Of a stretch of DNA of 14,176 nucleotides, positions 6,974-14,176 are shown piece after piece. How positions within the stretch are numbered: position 1 is the first letter of the stretch; each line of letters opens with the position of its first letter. The stretch spans positions 1-14,176 of the forward strand of contig JAFAZL010000170.1 in NCBI GenBank assembly GCA_019239815.1. Reading direction: 5' to 3'. The translations under genes were made by a program, and so were the position numbers. This stretch comes from Acidobacteriota bacterium. Lineage in GTDB: Bacteria > Acidobacteriota > Terriglobia > Acidoferrales > UBA7541. The notes beneath the pieces were generated by a model. The model saw nothing but the letters and a program-made list of their open reading frames with translations. It did no database searches and was not told where the DNA came from.

Positions 6974-7059
6974 TTGTCGGCTTGTGTTGATGGATTTTTC
7001 CTGCGGAGCGCACGTTTCGGTGAAGCGAGGGGAGGGGGCGCTTTTCTTCGCACAGTGAA

Positions 7060-7983
7060 ATGCTATACATTCGATGGATGCGAACACGGATGTTGTGTTT
7101 AGGCGTGATTTTATTGGTTGCGGCGATGGTCTGGATTCCGTTGCGGTTGCCTTCACGTCAAAGTTCTGCGGCGACGGTTGCGACGGATTCGGCTCATTTG
7201 GGCGATGCGCGAGCGACTGCCGCGGAGGAGAAGGGGCCGTTTCTCGGGTTCGATCGAAATATTTATCCGGGCGATGATGCGTTGCCGATTTTGCGGAAGA
7301 CGTTTGCGTTCGCAGGATTCTGGGTAGGGCCGCCGCCGGGAGAGAAGATGAATACGTGGCAGGGGAAGCGTGAGTTGATGAAGTCGCTCGGATTTGGATT
7401 CGCGGTGCTGTACCGCGGGCGTCCGCAGAATGAAGTGAAGAAGGATGCAGTCGCGAAGCAGAAGGCGCTGATCGATGCGAAGAACGCCGCGGCTGGAGCA
7501 AAAGCGGAGGGGTTCGCGCCGAATACCGTGATCTTTCTGGATATCGAGGAAGGTGGGAGGCTTTCGCCGACGTTTCACAACTATTTGCGCACCTGGGCGG
7601 ATGAGATTGGGCGGGCTGGGTATCGGGCTGGGGTTTACTGCGCGGGCATTTCGTCTAATGAAGGGAATGGAGTGACGATTCGGACTTCCGACGACATCAA
7701 GAATCACATGGGTGATCGTGAGTTAGTGTATTGGGTTTTCAACGATTTTTGTCCGCCAGCGCCGGGCTGCGTAGCGTCGAAGAGTCCGCCGGTTTCAGGC
7801 GGCGGTGTACCTTATGCGGCCATGTGGCAGTACGCGCAGTCGCCAAGGATGAAGGATCGGACGGCGAAGTGCGCGGAGACCTACAATAGGGACGGAAATT
7901 GTTATGCGCCAGGGGATACGGCGCACGCTTGGTTTCTGGATTTGAATTCGGCGAATAGTGCTGATCCGTCTTCGGCGGAGTGA
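7060..7983 (+). CDS. DUF1906 (Rv2525c-like) glycoside-hydrolase-like secreted or anchored protein
   Basis: Up to 307 residues. The N-terminus has a basic stretch then a hydrophobic helix (about 11-28), a signal peptide or anchor. The domain about 60-297 matches the Rv2525c-like glycoside-hydrolase-like family, a TIM barrel related to GH25 lysozymes: GFDRNIYPGD (63-72), GFWVGPPPG (86-94), GFGFAVLYRGRP (111-122), VIFLDIEEGG (157-166), GYRAGVYCAG (188-197), MWQYAQSP (255-262) and WFLDLN (291-296). Acidic residues at strand ends (Asp65, Asp161, Glu163) sit where the barrel's active site would be. A cell-wall or surface-glycan role is plausible, but the activity of the family is not well settled. 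Start uncertain: ATG at 7060, 7078 (RTR directly before the helix) or 7090; none has a good ribosome binding site. The ArsR gene follows after 13 bases. Confidence 0.85.
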   Translation: MLYIRWMRTRMLCLGVILLVAAMVWIPLRLPSRQSSAATVATDSAHLGDARATAAEEKGPFLGFDRNIYPGDDALPILRKTFAFAGFWVGPPPGEKMNTWQGKRELMKSLGFGFAVLYRGRPQNEVKKDAVAKQKALIDAKNAAAGAKAEGFAPNTVIFLDIEEGGRLSPTFHNYLRTWADEIGRAGYRAGVYCAGISSNEGNGVTIRTSDDIKNHMGDRELVYWVFNDFCPPAPGCVASKSPPVSGGGVPYAAMWQYAQSPRMKDRTAKCAETYNRDGNCYAPGDTAHAWFLDLNSANSADPSSAE

Positions 7984-7996
7984 GTGAGAGTTCACG

Positions 7997-8296
7997 ATGG
8001 ATCGCGCTCAAGTCGAAAAAATATCAAAGGCGTTGGCGGACGAAACGCGGCTCATGATTTTTGAGGCGATTTCGGCGAAGGATCATGTCAACTGCAGCGA
8101 GCTGGTGGCGATGCGTGGGGTGACGCCGGCCACGGTGTCACATCATTTGAAAGTGCTGAATGAGGCGGGGCTGGTGGAGTGTAAAAGGGAAGGGCAGTTC
8201 GTCTGTAGCCGGGTCGTGACCGGCGCGATCGACGACTTTACGCGGACACTGACGCGGATGGCGCATGGGGGCGGCAAGGCGCGGAAACGGGCTTAA
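7997..8296 (+). CDS. ArsR-family winged-helix transcriptional regulator
   Basis: A 99-residue DNA-binding protein. LADETRLMIFEAI (13-25) is the ArsR first-helix signature. VTPATVSHHLKVLNEAGLV (42-60) is the helix-turn-helix with its recognition helix, and GQFVCSR (66-72) is the wing. The usual metal-binding ELCVCDL box is absent; only a single Cys33 sits in that area (VNCSEL), so a classical arsenic or cadmium sensor is unlikely and the signal is unknown. The basic tail GGKARKRA is unstructured. The gene lies 13 bases after the DUF1906 stop and is probably cotranscribed, so it may control its own unit. The GGAG at 7978-7981 is far from the ATG; translation may rely on coupling. Confidence 0.9.
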   Translation: MDRAQVEKISKALADETRLMIFEAISAKDHVNCSELVAMRGVTPATVSHHLKVLNEAGLVECKREGQFVCSRVVTGAIDDFTRTLTRMAHGGGKARKRA

Positions 8297-8573
8297 TAGG
8301 GCTGAACGGTCTCTCAAAACCGCTTGCTCGGCACGATAATCGCCCTTTCTTATTTTCTTCGCCATTTCGATTCCGGAGCGTTCTAGCCATCTACGGCCGA
8401 AATTGAGCCAAACTCTTTCGATATAACCGGTTACGGGTTGTCCGCATCTAAGCAAAAGCTAACGAAACATTCACAATTTTTAGTCATAGAAACCATCAGA
8501 ATAATTCGTGAGGGGCGATTTTCTCTATCAGGTAAGGTGTACGTGTAGGCTAGCAATGAGGGAGTACTAGAAC
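8297..8573. other. Intergenic region with a 10-bp palindrome and the HAD gene leader
   Basis: It contains the perfect palindrome TAACCGGTTA at 8424-8433, a possible regulator half-site pair, and an AT-rich stretch (8470-8510) that probably holds the promoter of the phosphatase gene; no strong -35/-10 pair stands out. No clear terminator is seen after the ArsR gene. Confidence 0.4.
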
Positions 8574-9386
8574 ATGACAAAGCAGTATCTTCTGGCCAGC
8601 GATTTCGACCAGACGCTCAGCTTTAACGATTCGGGAGTCGTGTTGAGCGAACTCATAGGGTCCACGTCATTCCATGAAAAGGTGGCGGGACTTTCGAAAA
8701 TGAACCTTGTGCAGCAGGGTGCGGAGCTTTCGTACCTGATTTTGCACGATCCGGAATTTCGCACGGTGCGGCGCGAGCACTTGATCGAGACGGGCAAGCG
8801 GATTCGGCTGAAGCATAACGTCGCGCTGTTTGCGCGGTCGTTGGAGACGCTTGCGGAAGGGTACAAGTTTAACTTCTTTGTGATCTCGGCGGCTCCGCAG
8901 GAAATTATTCAGTCGGCGCTGGAAGGGATTGTGCCGGCGGATCACATTTTCGGGACGCGGTTCCGTTATAACGAGGCGACGGGTGAAGTGCAGTCGATCA
9001 TTCGGGCGTCGGCGGGCTGGGGCAAGATCACGGTGCTCGAGGAGCTGCGCGCGCAGCTCGGGATCAGCCATGACCAGATTATTTACATGGGCGACGGCAG
9101 CTCGGATTTGCCGGTGATGATGCACGTGAATCAGTATGACGGGCTGACGATTGCGGTGTCGGAGTCAAACTTCATCACGCGCGTTGCGAAGCGGACGGTG
9201 CTGAGCGACAACGCGATGAGCGTGCTGGTGCCGGTGCTGGAGAATGTGCTGCGGTGGGATTCGGCGCGGATTCGAAGGCTATTTGCGTCGTATGGGTTGA
9301 CGCTGCTGGAGTGGGAGAAGCGGCGGACGGATATGCTGACGATTCAGGATGCGGGAATCGCGCTGGCTTCGACGCAGCCGCAGTAG
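8574..9386 (+). CDS. HAD-superfamily (SerB-like, HAD-IB) phosphatase
   Basis: A 270-residue cytosolic phosphohydrolase. All four HAD motifs are present: motif I DFDQT (Asp10 nucleophile, Asp12 acid/base, Thr14), motif II Ser105 in VISAAP, motif III Lys151 in GWGKI, and motif IV GDGSSD (Asp174, Asp178, Mg binding). A helical cap lies between motifs I and II (about 20-90), as in phosphoserine phosphatases and MtnX-type enzymes. Family enzymes remove phosphate from small metabolites; the exact substrate (phosphoserine, a methionine-salvage intermediate, a sugar phosphate or other) cannot be fixed from sequence. A C-terminal helical extension (about 212-270) goes beyond the SerB core. The start is supported by GGAG at 8561-8564, nine bases before ATG. 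It stands alone: a strong hairpin follows. Confidence 0.88.
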   Translation: MTKQYLLASDFDQTLSFNDSGVVLSELIGSTSFHEKVAGLSKMNLVQQGAELSYLILHDPEFRTVRREHLIETGKRIRLKHNVALFARSLETLAEGYKFNFFVISAAPQEIIQSALEGIVPADHIFGTRFRYNEATGEVQSIIRASAGWGKITVLEELRAQLGISHDQIIYMGDGSSDLPVMMHVNQYDGLTIAVSESNFITRVAKRTVLSDNAMSVLVPVLENVLRWDSARIRRLFASYGLTLLEWEKRRTDMLTIQDAGIALASTQPQ

Positions 9387-9412
9387 CGGAACGAAAGCTA
9401 GAAACGTCTCAG

Positions 9413-9464
9413 GGCGCAGTGATTTTCGGCGATGCTGCCGAAGTCGCTGCGCCTCTTTGTTTCT
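9413..9464 (+). terminator. Long hairpin terminator after the HAD phosphatase gene
   Basis: GGCGCAG at 9413-9419 pairs with CTGCGCC at 9447-9453. The stem continues inward through G-U and A-T pairs to TTCGGC / GCCGAA, giving about 17 pairs with one bulged T and a six-base loop (gatgct). The tail TCTTTGTTTCT is T-rich but not a pure T-run. It lies 27 bases after the phosphatase stop. Confidence 0.7.
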
Positions 9465-9568
9465 CGAGGCTATGATTGCGTTTCAAACGTTTCTCGTTGC
9501 CATTGCCGCATCTTCCGATAGACAATCCGCCGAGCAATCCCACTTCATGACTGAGGAGATAGGCCGCG

Positions 9569-10717
9569 ATGCTGTGCCTCCGCACTCTTTTCGTTGTGCT
9601 CACACTTTTGTGCTGTGTGCTTGTGTCGAAGACCGCGTTGGCGCAGGCTCCGTCCGCGACGGGAGCGGTCGATCTGACGCGGCCGCAGGATTATGTTCTG
9701 AAGCGCGTGTCGAGCTACGACCGCTCGGGCGGAAATGCGGACTATCGCAAGATTGCGCCGGGTGAGACGCTGACGGTGCTCGATGTGGATGGTCCCGCGA
9801 CGCTGACCCACATCTGGTTCACGCTGGCGAGCGAAGAGAATTACCACCTGAAGAAAATTGTGCTTCGGATGTATTGGGACGGCGAGAAGTCGCCGAGTGT
9901 CGAGACCCCGCTCGGCGATTTCTTTGGACTGGGGCTCGGCGAATACTACACGTGGGAATCGGAGTTGCTTTCGGTCGCGCGCGAGAAGGCGCTGAACTGC
10001 TTTTTCCCGATGCCGTTTCAGAAGCATGCGGTGATCACGGTGACAAACGAAGGTAAGAACGAGGTTGAGGCTTTCTATTTCAATCTCGACTATCGCGCGC
10101 TGTCGCATCCGCTGCCGGCTGATACGCTTTATTTCCATGCGCAGTTTCGGCAGGCTCAGCCGAATCATGGCTGGACGAATGATTGGACGAGCAATGGCGA
10201 TCCGCGCGTCGATAACGCGAAGAATCTCGACGGCAAAGACAACTACGTTTGGATGGAAGCGACGGGGAAGGGACATTTTGTCGGCGTCACGATGTCGGTG
10301 CTCCAGAATCAGGATTTCTGGTGGGGTGAGGGCGACGACATGTTTTTCATTGATGGAGATACGCATCCGTCGATCACCGGCACCGGCTCAGAAGATTATT
10401 TCCTAGGCGCGTATGATTTCGGCCGCGCGACTTCGTCCTATCGCCTTTTCGGCGCGCGCGTAGTCGGCGACGAACATGCCGGAACGCGAACCTCGGCATA
10501 TCGCTTCCACCTCGATTCGCCGATACCATTCACGAAATCGATTAAGGCGACGATCGAGCATGGGCACGCGAATCATCGTTCGGACAATTTTTATTCGGTG
10601 GCGTATTGGTATCAGACGGAGCCTCATGCGCAGTTCCCGACGCTTCCGCCGGTCGAGCAGCGCATGCCGCGCCTCCAGCCTACGGGCGGACCGGGGAATG
10701 CTGCGGTCGTTCACTAA
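9569..10717 (+). CDS. Secreted GH172 (DUF2961) glycoside hydrolase
   Basis: A 382-residue exported protein. Residues 1-25 are a signal peptide (hydrophobic core, then ALA before Gln26). The rest is the DUF2961 double jelly-roll domain, now glycoside hydrolase family 172. Known members act on fructofuranose (difructose dianhydride I synthase/hydrolase) or D-arabinofuranose linkages. The family marks are LTHIWFTL (79-86), GDFFGLG (116-122), WWGEGDDMFFIDGD (251-264) and GTGSEDYF (271-278). Glu254 and Glu275 lie 21 residues apart, matching the spacing I recall for the catalytic pair of the characterised Bifidobacterium enzyme. Length is usual for the family. GAGGAG lies about 11 bases before the ATG. 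No transporter or furanose pathway gene adjoins it, so the natural substrate is open. Confidence 0.9.
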   Translation: MLCLRTLFVVLTLLCCVLVSKTALAQAPSATGAVDLTRPQDYVLKRVSSYDRSGGNADYRKIAPGETLTVLDVDGPATLTHIWFTLASEENYHLKKIVLRMYWDGEKSPSVETPLGDFFGLGLGEYYTWESELLSVAREKALNCFFPMPFQKHAVITVTNEGKNEVEAFYFNLDYRALSHPLPADTLYFHAQFRQAQPNHGWTNDWTSNGDPRVDNAKNLDGKDNYVWMEATGKGHFVGVTMSVLQNQDFWWGEGDDMFFIDGDTHPSITGTGSEDYFLGAYDFGRATSSYRLFGARVVGDEHAGTRTSAYRFHLDSPIPFTKSIKATIEHGHANHRSDNFYSVAYWYQTEPHAQFPTLPPVEQRMPRLQPTGGPGNAAVVH

Positions 10718-10749
10718 TTTAAATTTTTCGCGCTCAAAGTCGCAGTCAA

Positions 10750-10771
10750 CACGGCTGTTGATCGTGCCGTG
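10750..10771. promoter_or_regulatory. Inverted repeat in the leader of the DJ-1/PfpI gene
   Basis: CACGGC (10750-10755) and GCCGTG (10766-10771) form a 6-bp inverted repeat with a 10-base spacer in the 86-base gap between the GH172 and DJ-1/PfpI genes. A pyrimidine-rich tail follows. It may be a weak terminator of the GH172 gene or a regulator site. Confidence 0.35.
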
Positions 10772-10803
10772 CTATTCTCTTGTCCCCAACTTCCGGAGGC
10801 CAC

Positions 10804-11382
10804 ATGCCGAAGAAAATCCTGATGCTCATTGGCGACTACGTCGAAGATTACGAGGTGATGGTCGCGTTTCAAGCTTTGCTGATGGTCGGACACACCGTCC
10901 ACACCGTTTGCCCCGGCAAGAAAGCTGGACAATTCGTGCGCACCTGCATCCACGATTTTGAGGGCGATCAGAGCTACTCGGAAAAGCTGGGCCACAATTT
11001 TCAGTTGAACGCGACGTTCGATGACATCAAGGCCGAGGATTATGACGGTGTGTTGATTCCAGGCGGCCGTGCGGTGGAATACATTCGGCTGAATCCGAAG
11101 GTGCTCGACATCGTTCGACATTTCGACAAGTCGAAGAAGCCAATTGCGTCGATTTGCCATGGCGCGCAGTTGTTGGCCGCTGCGGGCGCGCTGGAAGGGA
11201 AGAAGTGCAGCGCTTATCCCGGAACGAGCGTCGAAGTGACGCTGGCGAAGGGGACGTACGTTGATCTTCCGATGGACAAAGCGATTACAGACGGCACGTT
11301 GGTTTCAGGACCGGCGTGGCCTGCATTGCACACCTTTTTGGCGCAGTTTTTGAAGCTGCTAGGGACGCGCGTCGAAGCGTAG
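10804..11382 (+). CDS. DJ-1/PfpI-family protein (class I glutamine-amidotransferase-like fold)
   Basis: A 192-residue cytosolic protein of the DJ-1/PfpI family, whose members act as glyoxalases/deglycases, chaperones or peptidases. The nucleophile elbow is SICHGAQLL with Cys118 followed by His119. The acidic partner near the N-terminus is Glu14 or Glu17 in GDYVEDYE, the strongly conserved 'ED-E' element. YDGVLIPGGRA (80-90) is the conserved loop and GPAWPALHTFL lies near the C-terminus. The ATG at 10804 is chosen over a TTG 24 bases upstream because GGAGG (10795-10799) sits just before it, and MPKKILMLIGD is the normal family start. It is slightly longer than PfpI itself (about 166 residues). 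The exact activity cannot be assigned. It converges on the transglutaminase gene with only 40 bases between stops. Confidence 0.9.
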   Translation: MPKKILMLIGDYVEDYEVMVAFQALLMVGHTVHTVCPGKKAGQFVRTCIHDFEGDQSYSEKLGHNFQLNATFDDIKAEDYDGVLIPGGRAVEYIRLNPKVLDIVRHFDKSKKPIASICHGAQLLAAAGALEGKKCSAYPGTSVEVTLAKGTYVDLPMDKAITDGTLVSGPAWPALHTFLAQFLKLLGTRVEA

Positions 11383-11422
11383 CTCCATCGTGCTTTCGGC
11401 AATCGAAACGCGACGTTAAAAC

Positions 11423-12382
11423 TCATTGCTGCTGCTGCTGTTGTTGCTGCTGTTCAGCCTCTGCGTTTGCCTCCGCATTGCGGAATCTGGTGCGCATAAC
11501 CGTGGTTGGCGGCAATTCTTCCGGTTCGGGGGCGTCGACCGGCGTCACCGTGACCATCACGCTTAGTTCGCTCTCTGCTTCGCCTTTGTAAACTCCGCGC
11601 GTCGGCGGCACGTCGGCATAGTCGCGCCCCAACGCGACACGGACGTGGCGGTCGCAACCTTCCAAGTTATTTGTGGGATCGAAGGCGACCCACCCCAGTT
11701 CACCCAAATAGGCTTCAACCCACGCGTGAGTCGCTCCAGCGGGCGAACGATCCATCGACTTGTCTTCGTGATAGAGATAACCGCTGACGTAGCGACAGGG
11801 AATCTTCAGTTGGCGCACGAGCGTGATCATGATGTGCGCAAAATCCTGGCAGACACCGCGGCGCGACTGTAACGCATCGTCAATCGGCGAATCGACTTCG
11901 GTCGTGTTTGGCGCGTAGTCGAATTTTTCGTAGAGCCGCGCATTCAACTCGCGCAAGAGTTCGAGCGGATTCCCGCGCCGGCGTAGATTGAGCTCCTCGG
12001 CCAAATTTTCGAGCAAAGGACTCGGCGTCGCGAAGTGGCTTGGCACCATCATTTCCCAGTAGTCGGTCTGCGCGACGCGACGATCCAACTCGTCCCAGTC
12101 CTCTACGCCTGCGGGATCCGGCAGGTGCGTCGGCAAGACGTCGACGATGGCTTGCGCCATGACTTCGATCGATTCATGGCGCTCGGGAATATCGAAGCTG
12201 TGGACTGCATTTCCGTAGAAATCGCGATACAGCATTACGTTCGCGCGCGGCTCGACGGTCAGCGAATAGCTCAGGCAACGCTGGCGAAAATCCGTCCGCG
12301 GCTGCATGCGCACTTCCATAACGCTCTCGCGCACCGCCGGCGAGTACTGGAAGTGTGTGATGTGCCGAACCGAATAGGCCAT
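11423..12382 (-). CDS. Transglutaminase-like cysteine peptidase-fold protein with polyglutamine tail
   Basis: A 319-residue protein. The N-terminal part (1-80; SVRHITHFQYSPAVRES) is the beta-domain typical of bacterial transglutaminase-like proteins. The core holds the triad Cys178 (RRGVCQDFAH), His219 (THAWVEAYL) and Asp235 (FDPTNN). Family members are papain-fold enzymes that cleave or form amide bonds. There is no signal peptide, so it acts in the cytosol. It is the last gene of the reverse operon, 21 bases after the alpha-E gene; GGGAG about ten bases before the ATG supports the start. Beyond the family core, a Pro/Glu stretch (about 281-292) and an Ala/Glu stretch lead to nine consecutive Gln at the very C-terminus, an oddity in bacteria. 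The cluster context suggests a role in amide bond formation or cleavage on the ATP-grasp product. Confidence 0.9.
   Translation of the reverse strand: MAYSVRHITHFQYSPAVRESVMEVRMQPRTDFRQRCLSYSLTVEPRANVMLYRDFYGNAVHSFDIPERHESIEVMAQAIVDVLPTHLPDPAGVEDWDELDRRVAQTDYWEMMVPSHFATPSPLLENLAEELNLRRRGNPLELLRELNARLYEKFDYAPNTTEVDSPIDDALQSRRGVCQDFAHIMITLVRQLKIPCRYVSGYLYHEDKSMDRSPAGATHAWVEAYLGELGWVAFDPTNNLEGCDRHVRVALGRDYADVPPTRGVYKGEAESELSVMVTVTPVDAPEPEELPPTTVMRTRFRNAEANAEAEQQQQQQQQQ
11426..11452 (-). repeat. CAG/CAA triplet run encoding nine terminal glutamines
   Basis: On the coding strand nine codons (CAG mixed with three CAA) run up to the TGA at 11423-11425. The four uninterrupted CAG next to the last CAA make it a possible slippage site. 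Confidence 0.9.
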
Positions 12383-12403
12383 TCCTATGAGCTCCCGTCG
12401 CCT

Positions 12404-13435
12404 CTACGAAGCCAATTCGCTTTCAATCGCGTAATCAAAATAAACCTGGTGAATCGCGGCGTGAATCTGCGCGCACTCGCTGCGAATATTTTCGAGATAC
12501 GCGCGGGAGCCGCCCGCCATGACTTCTTCGATCGAACTGAAGCTAAGCTGGGCGCGCAGCCTGCCGGCGATGCGCGTCGGCGTCTTTGCTTTTCGCTCAG
12601 TTAAATCGCCGATGATGTGCAGTGCCGCGTTCACGCGATCCACCGCGAAGCGAATCGAGTGCGGAAACTCCGGATTGAGCACCAGAAATTCGGCGACTCG
12701 AAGCGGGCGGATCGCCGCAGTGTGCGCTTTGCAGTAGGCTTCGAACGCGACACAAGCCCGCAGCAGACCGACCCATTCGAGATACTCAGCGCTCTCCACA
12801 ACCTGGTCGGCCGCGAGATTCGTGGACATGTTCGTGCGCTTGAAATGCGTTTCCATCAGGCAGGCGAGCGTGTCCGCGCGCTCGACGTATCGGCCGAGTT
12901 GAATATGCTGCCAGCCCTCGCCATGGCTCATCGTGCCGTCAGTGATGCCCTGAAAGAGATGTGCGCCTTCCTGAACCGCTCGGAAGAATGCGTGAGACTT
13001 CATGATCCACGATTGCTCGGGCCGCACGTCGGGACGCGCGTCCATGATTTCGAGATATAGGCGGTTAAGCTGCTCCCACATTTCGGAGCTGCACTGTTCG
13101 CGCACGTGGCGCAAATTTTCGCGCGCCGTCGCAATGCACGACACAATCGAGGAGGAGTTCCTGCGGCTGAAAACGAGCGAATCGACAAGCTGAGTCGGGT
13201 CGATGGTGCCATTCGCCGCGGGAGTGCGTAGCGCTTCGAGCAAGAAGCGCCATCGGCCGGCACCGGCTTCGGGAGACTGATCGAGCCAAAGCTGCAATTC
13301 GACGTCGAGAAGGCGAGCAGTGTGTTCGGCTCGCTCGAGGTAGCGACTCATCCAATAAAGACTGTCGGCGACACGGGACAACATACCGGCGTCGCGTTTG
13401 AACGCGCGCACGAAGTAGTTGCGCGGCGGCCTCAT
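12404..13435 (-). CDS. Alpha-E domain protein (DUF403)
   Basis: A 343-residue all-helical protein of the alpha-E / DUF403 family, found next to circularly permuted ATP-grasp and transglutaminase-like genes in many bacteria; its biochemical role is not established. The family start [21 protein letters not shown] is visible from residue 18; further conserved stretches are HFKRTNMS and [20 protein letters not shown]. Two starts are possible. ATG at 13435 has AGGAG (13443-13447) seven bases upstream and overlaps the ATP-grasp stop (ATGA), which favours translational coupling. ATG at 13384 gives the usual family N-terminus but has no ribosome binding site. I prefer 13435, which adds a 17-residue basic extension. 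Confidence 0.9.
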   Translation of the reverse strand: MRPPRNYFVRAFKRDAGMLSRVADSLYWMSRYLERAEHTARLLDVELQLWLDQSPEAGAGRWRFLLEALRTPAANGTIDPTQLVDSLVFSRRNSSSIVSCIATARENLRHVREQCSSEMWEQLNRLYLEIMDARPDVRPEQSWIMKSHAFFRAVQEGAHLFQGITDGTMSHGEGWQHIQLGRYVERADTLACLMETHFKRTNMSTNLAADQVVESAEYLEWVGLLRACVAFEAYCKAHTAAIRPLRVAEFLVLNPEFPHSIRFAVDRVNAALHIIGDLTERKAKTPTRIAGRLRAQLSFSSIEEVMAGGSRAYLENIRSECAQIHAAIHQVYFDYAIESELAS

Positions 13436-14176
13436 GATCCGGCTCCTGATGTCGCGGCAGATCCCCCGCCGCTTTTGCCATTCAACCCTTTGACCGCAAT
13501 GTCAGCGGGTTTCAGCGAGCGATCATCGCCGTTTCCGGGACGCAGGACCCAGGTGTCTTTGCTGCCGCCACCTTGCGAGGAATTCACGACGAGCGAGCCT
13601 TTGCGAAGCGCGACGCGTGTCAGTCCGCCGGGAACGAGCGTGACTTTTTCTCCCATCAAGATGTACGGGCGCAGATCGATGTGCCGCGATTCGACTTCAC
13701 CGTCGATCAGGCACGGCGCACAGGACAGTGCGAGAGTCGGCTGCGCGATGTAGTTGCGCGGCTCGGCGAGAATACGCGCGCGGAAATCGTCGCGCTGTTG
13801 CTGCGAACTGTGCGGGCCAATCAACATTCCGTATCCGCCGGATTCGCCGACGGCCTTGACCACCATTTTTTCCAGATTGGCGAGGACGTGGTCACGCTGT
13901 TTGTCGTCGCTCATCTGATAGGTCTCGACGTTTTGCAGGATTGGATCTTCGTTGAGATAAAAGCGAATGATTTCGGGAACGTAGGCGTAGACGGCTTTGT
14001 CGTCGGCGACGCCCGTGCCGATGGCGTTGGCGAGCGCGACGTTTCCGGCGCGGTATGCGTTAAAGAGGCCGGGAACGCCCAGGATCGAATCACGGCGGAA
14101 GCAAAGCGGATCGAGAAAGTCGTCATCGACGCGGCGATAGATGACGTCCACGCGGCGCGGACCGGCTGTGGTGCGC
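13432..14176 (-). CDS. Circularly permuted ATP-grasp protein, C-terminal part (partial)
   Basis: The 5' end lies beyond the right edge; about 248 C-terminal codons are visible. The frame is open to the window end, where [19 protein letters not shown] is the hallmark of CP-ATP-grasp type 2 (DUF404/DUF407) proteins. Further family stretches are [39 protein letters not shown] and [17 protein letters not shown]-grasp enzymes join a carboxylate to an amine through an acylphosphate; this subgroup is predicted to be a peptide or amide ligase, but its substrate is unknown. The last 20 or so residues are a Gly/Ser/Ala-rich tail. A GTG inside the window (14149-14151) is internal, not the start. It is the first visible gene of the operon; its stop overlaps the alpha-E start. 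Confidence 0.92.
   Translation of the reverse strand, partial: RTTAGPRRVDVIYRRVDDDFLDPLCFRRDSILGVPGLFNAYRAGNVALANAIGTGVADDKAVYAYVPEIIRFYLNEDPILQNVETYQMSDDKQRDHVLANLEKMVVKAVGESGGYGMLIGPHSSQQQRDDFRARILAEPRNYIAQPTLALSCAPCLIDGEVESRHIDLRPYILMGEKVTLVPGGLTRVALRKGSLVVNSSQGGGSKDTWVLRPGNGDDRSLKPADIAVKGLNGKSGGGSAATSGAGS

Noticed and set aside
10780..10803. Upstream TTG start for the DJ-1/PfpI gene
   Set aside because: GGAGG sits between this TTG and the ATG at 10804, and the family normally begins at the MPKKILMLIGD segment.
11383..11422. Bidirectional terminator between the convergent DJ-1/PfpI and transglutaminase genes
   Set aside because: Only a 5-bp TTTCG / CGAAA hairpin is visible, without a T-run on either side.
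11316..11591. Forward ORF with a run of Cys
   Set aside because: The Cys run is the CAG/CAA glutamine repeat read antisense in another frame. The real genes here are the DJ-1/PfpI protein and the transglutaminase-like protein.

Overview
The window is about 14.2 kb of moderately GC-rich bacterial chromosome. Protein content (a GlxA-like oxidase, DUF1906, GH172/DUF2961, and an ATP-grasp / alpha-E / transglutaminase cluster) and gene style suggest a soil Gram-negative of the Acidobacteriota type. This is an inference from protein character only; there is no rRNA or other marker gene. I see no tRNA gene that folds properly, no CRISPR array, no insertion sequence and no phage gene.

Layout, left to right. 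(1) 1-188 is the 3' end of an SDR oxidoreductase, closed by a Rho-independent terminator at 221-265. (2) 266-940 is gene-poor, with small hairpins and a tRNA-Leu-like relic. (3) 941-4856 is one forward transcription unit: a secreted protein of unknown family, a lipoprotein galactose/glyoxal oxidase (copper radical oxidase, GlxA-like) with every active-site residue present, and a processive GT2 polysaccharide synthase. The synthase start codon overlaps the oxidase stop (TAATG), and a perfect 11-bp hairpin terminator closes the unit. (4) 4857-5290 has no convincing full-size gene but holds a 17-nt perfect palindrome and a 31-codon ORF with a good ribosome binding site. (5) 5291-6826, reverse strand, is a secreted GH18 chitinase-type enzyme with an SH3-like N-terminal domain and a Gly/Thr/Ser linker; it has a plausible promoter. 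(6) Divergent from it, 7060-8296 carries a DUF1906 glycoside-hydrolase-like protein and a small ArsR-family regulator. (7) 8574-9386 is a HAD-IB phosphatase, followed by a strong hairpin. (8) 9569-10717 is a secreted GH172 (DUF2961) glycosidase. (9) 10804-11382 is a DJ-1/PfpI protein. (10) 11423-14176, reverse strand, is a three-gene operon: circularly permuted ATP-grasp (cut by the window end), alpha-E (DUF403) protein, and a transglutaminase-like protein ending in nine glutamines.

How the genes may work together. The most interesting unit is 941-4791. In Streptomyces, the copper radical oxidase GlxA and the cellulose-synthase-like CslA are encoded together and make and oxidise an extracellular beta-glucan-type polymer. 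Here the same two activities are translationally coupled in the opposite gene order, behind an unrecognised exported protein. Three secreted or surface glycan-active proteins (GH18, DUF1906, GH172) lie within 6 kb. This makes the left and middle of the window look like a surface-glycan region, although only the oxidase-synthase pair is physically tied together. The right-hand operon is a widespread but functionally unsolved cluster predicted to make or modify a peptide or amide-linked product.
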